Origin: Streptacidiphilus sp. 4-A2
GTDB taxonomy: Bacteria; Actinomycetota; Actinomycetes; Streptomycetales; Streptomycetaceae
NCBI GenBank assembly: GCA_014284505.1
Contig: JAAFYY010000001.1
Location: 1,240,001 to 1,304,000, forward strand
Reading direction: 5' to 3'
Length of the DNA stretch: 64,000 nucleotides
This document shows positions 1-10,927 of the stretch, one piece after another. A program made the translations under genes and the position numbers. A model generated the notes under the pieces. That model was not told where the DNA came from and ran no database searches. It saw only the letters and a list, made by a program, of their open reading frames with translations. Position 1 is the stretch's first letter. Each line of letters starts with the position of its first letter.

Positions 1-471
1 GACCTCGACGCGGTGCTGGGCGTCAACTTCAAGGGCACCTTCCACGCCTGCCAGTGCGCCGCCCGGATCATGTCCGCCCAGGGCGGCGGCAGCATCGTGA
101 ACACCGCCTCCGGGGCGATCGACTCGGCCACCCCGGAGATCATGAGCTACTCGGTGTCGAAGGCGGCGGTGGTCCAGCTGACCCGGAACCTGGCCGCCGA
201 GGTCGGCCGGTACGGGGTGCGGGTGAACGCGGTGGCGCCGGGGCTGGTGCGGACCGCGATGACGGCCAGGCACTACCTGCTGCCGGACGGCAGTGTGGAC
301 CAGGCGGCCCGGGCGGCCGCGGAGAAACCGCTGCGCCGGATGTCCCCGCTCGGCCTGATCGGCGATCCGGAGGACATCGCCCACGCGGTGCACTACCTGG
401 TCAGCGACGCCGCCCGGTTTGTCACCGGACAGATCCTGCGGCCCAACGGCGGCGTGGCGATGCCCTGGTGA
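1..471 (+). CDS. SDR-family NAD(P)-dependent oxidoreductase, 5' end outside the window
   Basis: This is the C-terminal part of a classical short-chain dehydrogenase/reductase. The frame is open from base 1 to a TGA at 469-471, so the N-terminal nucleotide-binding glycine motif lies outside the window. What remains shows the NxxG-like strand (VNFKGTF), the catalytic serine region after GSIVNTAS, the YSVSK form of the YxxxK active site, and the VNAVAPGLVRT and FVTGQILRPNGG segments typical of the family. Substrate cannot be told from this. It converges on pgi, whose stop is 35 bases away. It is one of the few genes here with no frame break. Confidence 0.9.
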   Translation, partial: DLDAVLGVNFKGTFHACQCAARIMSAQGGGSIVNTASGAIDSATPEIMSYSVSKAAVVQLTRNLAAEVGRYGVRVNAVAPGLVRTAMTARHYLLPDGSVDQAARAAAEKPLRRMSPLGLIGDPEDIAHAVHYLVSDAARFVTGQILRPNGGVAMPW

Positions 472-505
472 GCACCACCGCGCCGCCGTCGCGGGCCGCT
501 TGCGG

Positions 506-2163
506 TCAGCGGCCGCGCAGGGTGCGGTAGCGGGCGGCCAAGGCGCCGGTGGAGGAGTCGAGCGACTCGCCGCCGACCCCCTCGACCAGGACCGGCTCGA
601 TCTTCTTCGCCAGGACCTTGCCGAGCTCCACGCCCCACTGGTCGAAGGAGTCGATGTTCCAGATCGCGCCCTGGACGAACACCTTGTGCTCGTACATCGC
701 GATCAGCTGCCCGAGCACCGAGGGGGTGAGCTCCTCGGCCAGCACGGTGGTGGTGGGGTGGTTGCCCTTGAAGGTCTTGTGCGGGACCAGCTCGGCCGGG
801 ACGCCCTCGGCGGCGACCTCCTCCGGGGTCTTGCCGAAGGCCAGCGCCTGGCCCTGGGCGAAGAGGTTGGCCATCAGCAGGTCGTGCTGGGCGGCCAGGT
901 CCGGCTCCAGCTCGGCCACCGGCCGGGCGAAGCCGATCAGGTCGGCCGGGATGACCTTGGTGCCCTGGTGGATCAGCTGGTAGTAGGCGTGCTGGCCGTT
1001 GGTGCCCGGGGTGCCCCAGACCACCGGGCCGGTCTGCCAGCGGACCGGCTGCCCCTCGCGGTCCACCGACTTGCCGTTGGACTCCATGTCCAGCTGCTGG
1101 AGGTAGGCGGTGAACTTCGACAGGTAGTGCGAGTAGGGCAGCACCGCGTGCGACTGGGCGTCGAAGAACGCGCCGTACCAGACCCCGAGCAGGCCCAGCA
1201 GCAGCGGGACGTTGTGCTCCGGGTCGGCGGTGCGGAAGTGCTCGTCGACCAGGTGGAAGCCGTCCAGCATCTCGCGGAAGCGCTCCGGGCCGATGGCGAT
1301 CATCAGCGACAGGCCGATCGCCGAGTCGTAGGAGTAGCGGCCGCCGACCCAGTCCCAGAACTCGAACATGTTGTCGACGTGATGCCGAAGTCGGCGACCC
1401 GGCGCGTTGGTGGACAGCGCACGAAGTGCCGGGCCACCGCCTCCTTGCCGGCCCCGAGGCCGTCCAGCAGCCAGTTCCGGGCGGAGGTGGCGTTGGTGAT
1501 GGTCTCGATGGTGGTGAAGGTCTTGGAGGCGACGATGAACAGCGTCTCGGCCGGGTCCAGGTCGCGGACCGCCTCGTGCAGGTCGGCGCCGTCGACATTG
1601 GAGACGAAGCGGACGGTCAGGTCGCGGTCGGTGAAGGAGCGCAGCACCTCGTAGGCCATCGCCGGGCCGAGGTCCGAGCCGCCGATACCGATGTTGATCA
1701 CGTTGCGGATGCGCTTGCCGGTGTGGCCCTTCCACGCGCCGGAGCGGACCCGGTCGGCGAAGGCGGCCATCTTGTCCAGGACCGCGTGCACCTCGGGGAC
1801 GACGTTCTTGCCGTCCACCTCGATCACCGCGCCGCGCGGGGCGCGCAGCGCGGTGTGCAGCACGGCCCGGTGCTCGGTGATGTTGATCTTGTCACCGCGG
1901 AACATCGCGTCCCGCAGCTCGGCGACTCCGCGCGCCGCGGCCAGCTGCCGCAGCAGCGCCAGCGTCTCGTCCGTCACCAGGTGCTTCGAGTAGTCCAGGT
2001 AGAGGTCGCCGACCTGGAGGGTGTAGTTCTCGCCGCGCCGGGGATCGGCGGCGAACAGCTCCCGCAGACTCACCTCGCCCAGCTGTGTCCGGTGCTTGCC
2101 CAACTCGGCCCATTCGGGGGAGCGGTCGAGCGGAAGCCGGTCCAGACGGGTTCCCTCGGACAT
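506..2163 (-). CDS. pgi: glucose-6-phosphate isomerase (indels near 1380-1430)
   Basis: Interconverts glucose-6-phosphate and fructose-6-phosphate in the cytosol (glycolysis and gluconeogenesis). The N-terminal part carries [11 protein letters not shown] and the ASKTFTT segment. The C-terminal part carries both family signatures, WVGGRYS and the [14 protein letters not shown] stretch, and ends RYRTLRGR. Summed length is about 552 residues, the usual size. The frame changes several times between about 1380 and 1430, around STNA / RVADFGI / DNMFEFW, which is conserved in the family; restoring single bases rejoins it, so I read these as sequence errors. The ATG at 2163 is preceded by GGAG at good spacing; an in-frame ATG at 2187 lacks this. 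Confidence 0.93.
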
Positions 2164-2241
2164 CACGTTGACTCCATCCTGATTCACCGCACGTTCGGTA
2201 CGCGACGAGCCTAGTCACAAAACGTGATCCAGTCGCCGCGA

Positions 2242-3487
2242 TCAGGTCCCGGTGATCTCGTCCCGGGCGGCGACCGAGGGCGGCGCGACCGGCACCCTGA
2301 GCCGTACGCCGAAACCGCCGTCCGGCATCGGCGCGGCCCGCAGGGTTCCGCCGAGCAGGGTCGCCCGCTCGCGCAGGCCCACTATGCCGTGCCCGCCGCC
2401 GGGCAGGTCCAGCCGGCCCGGCTCGGCCGGGGGGGGCGTTCTCGACCGCGACCAGCAGCCGGTCCCCGTCCAGCACCACGCTGACCTCGGTCCAGGCCCC
2501 GGGCGCGTGCTTGCGGACATTGGTCAGCGCCTCCTGGACGGTCCGGTAGGCGGCGCGCTCGACCGGCTCGGGCAGCACCGCGTCCTCGGGGACGAGCAGG
2601 TGCAGCACCGCGTCCACCTCGGATTCGGCGACCAGCCTGGGCAGGTCGCCGAGCCTGGGCTGCGGCACCAGCTCGGTCGGCCCGGCCCCGGCGGCGCGCA
2701 GCACCAGGATCATGGTGCGCAGCTCCTCCAGGGTGGCCACGGCCAGTCCGCGCAGCATCTTGGCGGTCTGCCGGACCTCCGGGTCGCGCGCGGTCACCTC
2801 CAGCGCCCCGGCCTGGACCGCGATCAGCCCGGCCTGGTGCGAGACCACGTCGTGCATCTCCCGGGCTATCCGGGCGCGCTCGCGGGCCAGCACGGTCTGG
2901 GAGTGCAGCTCCCGCTCGTGGTCACGCAGGGTGGCCAGCTCGGCGATCCGGGCCTGGAGGGTCTCCCGGGTCTGCGCCAGCAGACCCAGCGCGGCCGGGC
3001 CGCCGGAGAGCACCACCGCGTGGATGAAGTCCTGGGTGTGCTGGCTGGTGGTCTCGCTGTAGAAGTCGCTGAGCGGCCAGGAGACGAACATGCCGATGCC
3101 GACCAGGGCGGTGGCGGTCCACGTCTGCCGCCCGGGCGGGCGGCTGCGGGTCACCCCGTAGAGGGCGACCATGGCGGCGACGGACGCGGTGCCGGCGTAC
3201 AGGCCGGGCAGGGTGACCAGCAGCACCGTCCGCGGGAACCGGACGCGCAGCAGCAGCGCGGCGGCGGCGACCACCGAGGCGTAGAAGGTCCAATCACGCG
3301 GCGGGGGGTAGTTCAGCAGCACGTCCAGCATGGCCGCGGCCAGCAGGACGACGGTCGCCGTCCACTCGCGGGCCCTGGGCGACGCCAGCCGCAGGAACCG
3401 GGGCAGGCGGGGCCGCGGCAGACGGCGGCGGGCGGCGTAGACGCCGGCCGGCAGTTCGGCGGGCCGGCGCAGGCCGAGGACGTTCAC
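2242..3487 (-). CDS. sensor histidine kinase, NarL-partner type (HisKA_3), indel near 2434
   Basis: Membrane histidine kinase partner of the adjacent response regulator. The N-terminal half holds several hydrophobic segments, then a dimerisation domain with the phospho-acceptor motif AREMHDVVSHQ, then an N-box region (EALTNVRKHAPG) and the G-rich ATP lid (GHGIVGLRERATLLGG). The frame breaks at a run of eight C (minus strand, about 2434); seven C would restore it, so this may be an inserted base. The GTG start at 3487 overlaps the regulator's TGA (GTGA), implying translational coupling. The signal sensed is unknown. Confidence 0.88.
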
Positions 3488-4167
3488 AGCGCCTCCGGGT
3501 CTTCGATCAGCCCCGCCCGCTCGGCCAGGACCGCCGCCTGAATCCGGTTGGCGACACCGAGCTTGGTCAGCACGGCGCTGACGTAGTCCTTGACCGTGGC
3601 CGCGCCCAGGTGCATCCGGGCGCCGATCTCCACATTGGACAGGCCCTGGCCGAGATGGCACAGCACCTGCCGTTCGCGGGCGGTGAGGCTGTCCACGGCG
3701 ACGCTGCCGACGATCCGCGGGCGGCTGTCGCGCAGCCGGCGCAGCACCGGCTGCGACAGGCAGCCCGCGCCGGTGGCGACCGCGCGCACCGAGTTGACCA
3801 GGATCTCCGGGGCGGTGTCCTTGAGCAGGAAGCCGCTGGCGCCCATGCTCAGCGCCTGGTCGAGGTACTCGTCAGTGTCGAAGGTGGTCAGCATGGCCAC
3901 ATAGGGGCTGTCCGGCAGGGCACGCAGGCGGCGCAGCAGGGTGAGCCCGTCGATGTCGGGCATCCGGATGTCCAGCAGGACCACGTGCGGGCGCAGGGTC
4001 CGCACGGCGGACAGGGCCTCGGTACCGGAGCAGGTCTCGACGACCTCGATGTCGTCCGCGCTGCCGAGGATCATCGCGAGCCCGGAACGGATCAGCGCCT
4101 CGTCGTCCACGACGATGACGCGCACCGGTTCGCCGCGGATTCCATCGTTTGTTGCGGTAGGGGCCAC
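3484..4167 (-). CDS. NarL/LuxR-family response regulator
   Basis: Two-component response regulator. The receiver domain has the acidic pair VDDE, the phospho-acceptor Asp in VVLLDIRMPD, the Thr in MLTTFD and the Lys in LLKDTA. The C-terminal LuxR-type helix-turn-helix runs LTARERQVLCHLGQGLSNVEIGAR and ATVKDYVSAVLTKL. I chose GTG 4167 because AGGA lies 8 bases upstream; GTG 4125, right before the receiver core, is the alternative. It is intact and overlaps the kinase gene by four bases. Targets are unknown; no export or resistance gene is adjacent to suggest a role. Confidence 0.9.
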   Translation of the reverse strand: MAPTATNDGIRGEPVRVIVVDDEALIRSGLAMILGSADDIEVVETCSGTEALSAVRTLRPHVVLLDIRMPDIDGLTLLRRLRALPDSPYVAMLTTFDTDEYLDQALSMGASGFLLKDTAPEILVNSVRAVATGAGCLSQPVLRRLRDSRPRIVGSVAVDSLTARERQVLCHLGQGLSNVEIGARMHLGAATVKDYVSAVLTKLGVANRIQAAVLAERAGLIEDPEAL

Positions 4168-4349
4168 GTGACTGTTCCTGACTCGATGCCTGACGCGTTC
4201 ACCCGGGGGCGCTCCGCGACCGTATATCAGCGCGAATCCGCGGGGGAAACCGAACAACCCCCGGTCGGCGTTGGAATCACCCCTGGTCGGGGGTGCTTTC
4301 GACGGTTCGGCTACGACCAGGATGAGCCCTCGGCACGTACGCGTGCCAG

Positions 4350-4380
4350 ATGGCGGGCATCACGGGGGGATGCCCGCCAT
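4350..4380 (-). terminator. hairpin, second terminator after the helicase gene
   Basis: Perfect 12-bp inverted repeat (ATGGCGGGCATC at 4350-4361, its complement at 4369-4380) with a 7-base loop. It lies downstream of the helicase stop. There is no strong U tract, as usual in high-GC actinobacteria. Confidence 0.6.
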
Positions 4381-4445
4381 CGGCTTGTCGGGGCGCCGTT
4401 CCCGCCGGGCGCCGCCGCGTGCTCTTCCCGCGGCGTGCCCGTCCC

Positions 4446-4478
4446 GCGGGGGCGCCTGTGTGGCTCGGGCGCCCCCGC
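4446..4478 (-). terminator. hairpin, terminator directly after the helicase stop
   Basis: Perfect 11-bp all-G/C inverted repeat (GCGGGGGCGCC at 4446-4456, complement at 4468-4478) with an 11-base loop, about 20 bases past the helicase stop on the minus strand. Confidence 0.65.
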
Positions 4479-4498
4479 CGGACCTCGCGGGTGTCGGC

Positions 4499-6073
4499 TC
4501 AGACCGAACGGCTGGGGCGGGTACCGCCGGGGTTGCCGGTGCCGCCGGTGCCGCCGCTGCGGCGCGGACGGCGGCTGCGCGGCTTTGGCAGCGCCGCTGC
4601 CGCCCGCACCGGAGCGCGCACCGCCGCCGGAGCCGCCACGGCCGCCGGAGCCCGCCGGACGCGACTTGCGGGGGGTCTGCGCCGGGACCGCGGGGCCGGC
4701 ACGGTGATCACCACGGGGACACCGCTGGGCTTGCGGGCACCGGTGATCCGCGACAGCTCGGCCTCGCCGGAGCGCACCCGGTCGTTGTTGGGGTGATCCC
4801 GGCGTCGGACATCAGCCGGGCCATCTCCCGGCGCTGGTTGGCCAGCACCAGGGTGACCACGGTGCCGGACTCCCCCGCCCGGGCGGTACGGCCGCCGCGG
4901 TGCAGGTAGTCCTTGTGGTCGGTCGGCGGGTCCACGTTGACGACCAGGTCCAGGTTGTCGATGTGGATGCCCGGGCGGCGACATTGGTGGCGATCAGCGC
5001 GGTGATGTGGCCTTCCCGGAACTGCTCCAGTACCCGGTTGCGCTGCGGCTGGGACTTGCCGCCGTGCAGCGAGGCCGCGCGGACGCCGTTGGCCAGCAGT
5101 TCCTTGGCCAGCTTGTCGGTGGCGTGCTTGGTGTCCATGAACATGATCACCCGGCCCTCACGGGCGGCGATCTCCACGGTCACCGCGCGCTTGTCGGCGT
5201 CGGCGACATAGAGGACGTGGTGGTCCATGGTGGTCACCGCGCCGGCCGAGGGATCGACCGAATGGGTGACCGGGTCGGTCAGGAAGCGGCGGACCAGCCG
5301 GTCCACATTGCGGTCCAGGGTGGCCGAGAACAGCATCGTCTGGCCGTCCGGGCGCACCTGCTCCAGCAGATTGGTGACCTGCGGCAGGAAGCCCATGTCG
5401 GCCATCTGGTCGGCCTCGTCCAGCACCGTGATGGCGACCCGGTCGAGCCGGCAGTCGCCGCGGTCGATGAGGTCCTTCAGCCGGCCCGGGTTGGCGATCA
5501 GCAGCTCGACCCCGCGGCGCAGCGCGGCGGCCTGGCGGGTGATCGACATGCCGCCGACCACCGTCGTCACCCGCAGGTTGACGGAGGTGGCGTAGGGGGT
5601 GAGCGCGTCGGCGACCTGCTGGGCCAGCTCCCGGGTGGGGACCAGCACCAGCGCCAGCGGGCTCTTCGGCTCCGCCCGGCGCCCGCTGGTGCGGGCCAGC
5701 ATGGCCAGGCCGAAGGCGAGGGTCTTGCCGGAGCCGGTACGGCCGCGGCCGAGCACGTCGCGCCCGGCGAGGGAGTTCGGCAGGGTCGCGCCCTGATCGG
5801 GAACGGCGTGGTGACGCCCTCGCGGGTGAGCGTGGACAGCAGCGCGGCCGGCATGTCCAGCTCGGCGAAGGTCTCCACGGCGGGCAGCGAGGGGGTGCTG
5901 CTGACCGGCATCTCGAACTCGCCGGTCTGCACCAGCGGACGCCGGCGCGGGGCGCCCGACTGTCCGGCGGAGCGGCCGCGGGAGGCGGCCGGGTTGGTGC
6001 GCGGGGCACCGGTGGGGCGTCCGAAGCGGGTCGCGGGACGCGGAGTATTGGTACGGCTGGTGCGATGGTTCAT
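4499..6073 (-). CDS. DEAD-box ATP-dependent RNA helicase (three indels)
   Basis: RNA helicase of the RhlE/CsdA-like actinobacterial type, with a role in RNA remodelling. Motifs in order: Q motif (TTPFPI), TGSGKT, PTRELA, a GG segment, PGR, DEAD, SAT, HGGKSQPQRNR, and the HRGGRTARAG motif VI. The N-terminus (about 70 residues) is basic and low-complexity; the C-terminus is a long Ala/Pro/Arg-rich tail. Frame changes occur near 5790, 4975 and 4795, all inside conserved or continuous regions and each fitting one missing base. The ATG at 6073 has AGGAAGG 7 bases upstream. It sits downstream of the tRNA gene but is separated from it by a hairpin. Confidence 0.9.
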
Positions 6074-6197
6074 CGAGAACCTTCCTCGTAGCGGCACGCT
6101 TCGAGGAGGGCTCCGCTGCACATCGCGCGGAGGTTCACAAGAACGAGCCAGGGGGGCGGAGGGCCTCTCCGCAGTGGGGCGCCGGCCTGGCGCGCAA

Positions 6198-6239
6198 AAC
6201 TCTGTAGGCCCAGCGTACGAGCGCCGGGCCTACAGAGTT
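6198..6239 (-). terminator. perfect stem-loop after the initiator tRNA
   Basis: Perfect 14-bp inverted repeat (AACTCTGTAGGCCC at 6198-6211 and its complement at 6226-6239) with a 14-base loop, just beyond the 3' end of the tRNA gene and before the helicase. It probably ends the tRNA transcript. Confidence 0.75.
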
Positions 6240-6243
6240 CAAG

Positions 6244-6317
6244 TAGCGGGGACAGGATTTGAACCTGCGACCTCTGGGTTATGAGCCCAGCGAGCTACCG
6301 AGCTGCTCCACCCCGCG
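6244..6317 (-). tRNA. initiator tRNA-fMet (anticodon CAT)
   Basis: The 74-base cloverleaf begins CGCGGGGTGGAGCAG. The anticodon loop is CTCATAA, and GGTTCAAATCC forms the T arm. Initiator hallmarks are a non-Watson-Crick 1:72 position (C1 opposite T72 as read here) and three consecutive G:C pairs below the anticodon loop (GGG/CCC). The 3' CCA is not encoded, which is common in Streptomyces relatives. Confidence 0.95.
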
Positions 6318-6604
6318 TCGGTAGCTCAACTGTAGCAGAGTGCGGTGATCACTCGGCTGCGCCCGCCAGCCGGGGTCGCGCCGGGCCGCAGGGGGCGCCG
6401 ATCCGGCCGCCGCACGGGCCGGAACCGGCGGTCACGGCCACCCGCGCCCCCGCCGCGCCTTCCCCGCGCCTTGCCCGCGCCTTCCCTTTGCCTTGCCTGC
6501 GCCAAGGATTCCGGGCCGGGCGTATCCCGTGTGTGAAATCCCGTCCGGGCCGGGTTTCCCGCCTCTATCGTGCTGCCAAGTGCGCCTACCCCCCTGGAGT
6601 CCCC

Positions 6605-8238
6605 ATGGCAGCAGTCGACCAGTACCCCCTCAGCCACGCCGCCGGGCCGACCGACCGCCCGCTGCTGGACGAGACCATCGGTGCCACCCTCGACCGTGCG
6701 GTCGCCACCTACAGCGAGCGTGAGGCGCTGGTGGACGCCGTCTCGGGCCGCCGCTGGACCTACCGCGAACTCGCCGAGGAGGTGGACGCGGTGGCGCTGG
6801 GACTGCTCGCGCTCGGCGTGCAGCGCGGCGAGCGGGTGGGTGTCTGGTCGCCCAACTGCCCCGAGTGGGCCTTCCTCCAGTTCGCCACCGCCCGGATCGG
6901 CGCGGTGCTGGTCACCGTCAACCCCGGCTACCGGACCCACGAGCTGGAGTTCGTGCTCAAGCAGGCCGGGGTGCGCACGGTCGTCGCGATGCCGGCCTTC
7001 AAGACCTCCGACTACGCCGGGATGCTGGCCGAGGCCGCCCCTCCTGCCCCGCGCTGCGTGACATCGTGCTGATCGGCGAGGAGTCCTGGACGGAGCTGAT
7101 GACCGCCGGACGCACCGTGGACCCGGCCCGGCTGGCCGCCGCCGAGGCGGTGACCGGGCCGGAGGACCCGATCAACATCCAGTACACCTCCGGCACCACC
7201 GGCTTCCCCAAGGGCGCCACCCTGTCGCACCGGAACATCCTCAACAACGGTTACTTCGTCGGTGAGTTGCTGGAGTACACGGAGCAGGACCGGATCTGCG
7301 TGCCGGTGCCCTTCTACCACTGCTTCGGCATGGTGATGGGCAATCTGGCCTCGGTCTCACACGGCGCCTGCGTGGTGATCCCGGCCCCGGCCTTCGATCC
7401 GGAGGCGACCCTGCGGGCGGTCGCCGCCGAGCGCTGCACCTCGCTCTACGGGGTGCCGACCATGTTCATCGGCATGCTGAACGACCCCGGCTTCGCCGGG
7501 CACGACCTGTCCTCCCTGCGCACCGGGATCATGGCCGGCTCCCCCTGCCCGACCGAGGTGATGAAGCAGGTCGTGGAGCGGATGGGGATGCGCGATGTGT
7601 CCATCTGCTACGGCATGACCGAGACCTCCCCGGTCTCCACCCAGACCCGGACCACCGACTCGCTGGAGCACCGGGTCTCCACCGTCGGCCGGGTCGGACC
7701 GCATCTGGAGGTCAAGGTGATCGACCCGGCCACCGGCCGGACCCTGCCGCGCGGCAGCGACGGCGAACTGTGCACCCGGGGCTACTCGGTGATGATCGGT
7801 TACTGGGCGCAGCCGGAGCAGACCGCCGCCGTGGTCGACTCCGAGGGCTGGATGCACACCGGCGACCTGGCGGCCATGGACGCGGACGGCTATGTCACCA
7901 TCACCGGCCGGATCAAGGACGTGGTGATCCGGGGTGGCGAGAACATCTACCCGCGGGAGGTCGAGGAGTTCCTCTACACCCACCCCGACGTGCTGGACGC
8001 GCAGGTCGTGGGCGTGCCAGACGAGCGGTACGGCGAGGAGCTGATGGCCTGGGTGCGGCTGCGGCCGGGCGCGCCCGAGCTCACCGCCGAGGCGGTGCGG
8101 GAGTTCTGCACCGGCAAGCTGGCGCACTTCAAGATCCCGCGCTATGTGCATGTGGTGGACGCCTTCCCGATCACCATCACCGGCAAGGTACGCAAGGTGG
8201 AGATGCGCCAGGAGTCGGCCCGGCTGCTCGGGCTCTGA
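6605..8238 (+). CDS. AMP-binding acyl-CoA synthetase / ligase (indel near 7042)
   Basis: Adenylate-forming enzyme that activates a carboxylic acid (probably a fatty acid) to its CoA thioester. Visible motifs: the phosphate-binding P-loop YTSGTTGFPKGA, the substrate/ATP motif YGMTETSP, the GWMHTGDLA motif, the hinge segment GRIKDVVIRGGENIYP, and the catalytic C-terminal lysine in ITGKVRK. Length is about 544 residues, as expected. One base is missing in a C run near 7042. The ATG at 6605 has GGAG 6 bases upstream. Acyl specificity is not readable. It stands alone, with convergent alpha/beta hydrolase next. Confidence 0.9.
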
Positions 8239-8284
8239 TCCGCCGCTGCCCCTTCACCTGCCGACCGGCTTGCCGCCGGTGCCG

Positions 8285-8324
8285 CTCAGGTGCTCAGGCG
8301 CTCAGCTGCTCAGCTGCTCAGCTG
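8285..8324 (+). repeat. five 8-bp tandem repeats
   Basis: Units CTCAGGTG, CTCAGGCG and three copies of CTCAGCTG follow each other without gaps between the converging synthetase and hydrolase genes. The last unit covers the hydrolase stop codon. Each unit carries a TGA on the minus strand, so length changes here would not remove the stop. Confidence 0.8.
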
Positions 8325-9156
8325 CTGCCGATGAAGGCGTCGACGGCGGCGGCCAGGGCGTCCGGCTGGTCCTCCGGGACCAGGGTGCTGCTGTCCGGGA
8401 TCTCCAGGTAGTCGCCGTGCGGGAACACCGCCGCCAGCCGGCGGCCGTGCGCGAGCGGCATCATCCGGTCCTCGGCCGCCCAGACCACCAGGACCGGGCG
8501 GTCGAAGCCGCCCGCCTCGGCCGCCGCCCTGAGCAGCCGGCCGCGGCGGGCGCCGAGCAGGTAGGCCCGCAGATCGCGGCGGGCCCCGGCCTGGGTCAGC
8601 AGCGGCGTGGCCCAGCGGTCGGTGATCTCGCGCGGCACCGGCCGCTTGGACATCAGCCCGTACGCGATCGGCAGCCGCCGCAGCGACGGGAACCGCAGCA
8701 GCTGTACGGCTCCGGTCAGCCCGCCGGGCAGCCGGGCCGCCAGCCAGAGCATCCAGCCGGGCAGGCCCGGCGGGAAGTTCTCGAACGCCTCGATCGAGAC
8801 CAGGACCAGCCGGGAGATCCGGTCCGCCGCCGAGGAGCCGGAGACGGCCAGCAGCATGCCGATGGCGGCGTCGTTCTGCACCAGGGTCACCCCGGCCAGC
8901 TCCAGCGCCTCCAGGAAGGAGCCGAGCAGCCGGGCCACGCCGTTCCGGGGAGAGGTCGGTCCCGGGCGGCATCGGGCGCAGGTGCGAGCCGAGCGGCAGC
9001 GTCGGCACCAGCACCCGGTAGCGGACCCGCAGCTCCTCCACCACATGCCGCCAGACCGTGCCGTCCGCCGCCGGCCCGTGGACCAGCACCACCACCGGCC
9101 CTCACCGCCGGTGTCCTGGTAGTCCAGGGGTCCTTGGGGAGCTCGATCGTAGGCAT
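8318..9156 (-). CDS. alpha/beta-fold hydrolase (several indels)
   Basis: Predicted cytosolic alpha/beta hydrolase of about 280 residues. The N-terminus reads MPTIELP then a VVLVHG oxyanion-hole segment. The middle contains LAGVTLVQND, where other members have the GHSxGG-type elbow; here Asp (VQNDAAIG) takes the nucleophile position, as in haloalkane-dehalogenase-like members. Later parts are VLVVWAAEDRMMP (acid residue) and FPHGDYLEIPDSSTLVPEDQP (in place of the usual catalytic His region). Frame changes fall near 9130, 9100 and 8945. The ATG at 9156 is preceded by GGTGAGAG. Substrate unknown. Confidence 0.78.
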
Positions 9157-9229
9157 GTCTCTCACCATAGTTCCCATGCGGCCGGTTGGCACCATGACAT
9201 ACCTGCAAATAACCGGATTTGACGCCTGA

Positions 9230-10557
9230 TCAGTCGCTCAGCCGCTCCCGCAGGGCGACCTCCAACTCGAAGCGCGCATCCGGGTCGTGGAGCGCCGGGC
9301 CGAACAACTCCTGTACCCGGTGCAGCCGCTGACGTGCCGTCTGTGGATGGATGCCGAGCCGGGCGGCCACCTCCGGGGCGCTGCCGCTGTTGGTCTGCAG
9401 CCAGGCCAGCAGGGTCGCCGCGAGCCGGTCGCTCTGCTTGGCGGTCAGCGCCGCCAACGGCTCCAGCCGCCGGGCCGCCATCAGCCGCACCAGCGGCGGA
9501 TCGCTCAGCAGCAACAGCTCCGGCAGCCGGTCGTCGCAGCTCAGCGGCTCGGCGCCGGGCGCGGACGGGCGGCCGGGGGCGACCGTCACCGCCGCCCGCA
9601 CGGTCCTGGCCCAGCGCAGCGAGTCGGCCGCCTGCTCCAGCGGCACCACCGGCCCGATCACCGCGCCCCGGCCCCGCAGCATCCGCTGCACCTGACTGTC
9701 CATCAGCAGCCTTGCCGGGTCCGGGACCAGCAGATACGGATCGGCGCAGACCAGATCCGCCAGGACCGGATCGGGCAGCCTGCGCCGACGGCCGCCGTCG
9801 GGACCGCCGGCCCGAGGGCGACGCAGGCCACCCGTTCCGGCAGCGGCCAGTCGGCGGCGACGGCGGCCTGCTCCGCCTCCGCCCGCTGCGCCCCGGCCAC
9901 CAGCTGCTCCAGCAACCGGTGCCGGAGCTGGCCCTGCGCCCCGGCCCGGTCCGCCCGGGCCTCGGTGTAGCCCTCGACCGACGCCGAGGCGATCTCGTCG
10001 ATATGGGCGAAGATCGCCTCGGCCAGGGTGACCACCAGATCCGGCCCGAGGCCAACCCGGCGCGCCACCCGGGCGTAGCGCCGCCAGGCCACCCGGGCGC
10101 CCAGGCGATAGGCGGCCTGGAGTGCGTCCAGGCTCCGCCCCTCCGCCAACTCCCGCGCCCGAGCGCGCGGTAGACGCGTATCCGCTCCTCGCTGAGGCCC
10201 CGCTCCAGGCGCGGTCCGGGCCGGGGCGAGCGCCGTCGTCGGTTCCGGCCCCGCCCCGGCCTCGCCGACCGCAGTTCGCCTGCCGTTCAGCCCAGTTCCG
10301 CCTGGGCTCCCACCTGCGGTTGCGCCGCGGGTCCGGCCGCCCGCCCGGCTGCCCGCGCCGTCCACCAGGTCGGCGAACTCGGCGAGTGCGGTCTCCACCC
10401 CGTGCTGGATTCCCGAGCCGAAATTCCCGGAGAGCGGCCTGGCGAATTCCGGGACCTGCTGCCGGATCTCCCTGATGATCTCGGTGGCGAGAGTCGCCTG
10501 TTCTTTTCTGATCTCCGCGGCGAAACTGCGCGGCAAAGCGTTCCACGGCCCAGCCAA
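9230..10557 (-). CDS. PucR/CdaR-type helix-turn-helix regulator (indels near 10175 and 9790)
   Basis: Transcriptional regulator of the PucR C-terminal-HTH family. The N-terminal helical region begins with PWNALPRSFAAEIRKEQ. The middle has the RELAEGRSLDALQAAYRLGARVAWRR segment. The C-terminus has TLLAWLQTNSGSAPEVAARL and GIHPQTARQRLHRVQELFG, the family's DNA-binding helices. Near 10175 a third frame supplies LSEERIRVYRAL, and near 9790 the frame shifts again. The start is uncertain: TTG 10557 has GAGG upstream, but family members often begin a few residues earlier. It faces the secreted lipase gene and could regulate it. Confidence 0.8.
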
Positions 10558-10927
10558 GGCAGCCCTCTTCGTCCGGGCCCCACTGCTTCCTTCGAGCGGA
10601 ACCGCCCGACGTGAGTATGCGGCGATGTTACTGGCGAGTCAATAGATCTGACATGCCTCTTCCCTGCCACCGGGCCAGGTCGGCAGCCCCGGCCGGACGT
10701 CCCCGGGCGACACGCGGAGCGCCTTCGCACTAAGGCGGATGACAGTTCCCTAGGATGCAGATGTTCGATTAATGGCATCTGGTCGAGCACTTCTCATCCG
10801 TGCCCGCCGAAGCCGTTGACGGGATTGGCCGGCGCTCCTAGCGTCCACGTCCCATCGCAGGCTCGACAATCCCGCCCGATGGCGAACCGGTTTTTCCCGT
10901 ATTTCCACGACAAGGGACAGGACTCGG
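10558..10927. promoter_or_regulatory. divergent control region between the PucR-type regulator and the lipase
   Basis: About 370 bases with no coding sequence that I can support. The lipase side has a less GC-rich patch around 10740-10800. That patch contains a dyad, CAGATG at 10758-10763 and CATCTG at 10776-10781, separated by 12 bases, a plausible operator for the divergent regulator. No consensus promoter is clear. Confidence 0.35.

Larger units (their letters stand above)
4168..4498. other. intergenic region holding two strong hairpins, no gene
   Basis: About 330 bases between the response regulator start and the helicase stop. I see no coding sequence. It contains two perfect long stem-loops (listed separately as terminators) and a shorter hairpin at 4332-4347 (GGCACG/CGTGCC). 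The part nearest 4168 should carry the promoter of the two-component operon; I do not see a convincing -10/-35 pair. Confidence 0.5.
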
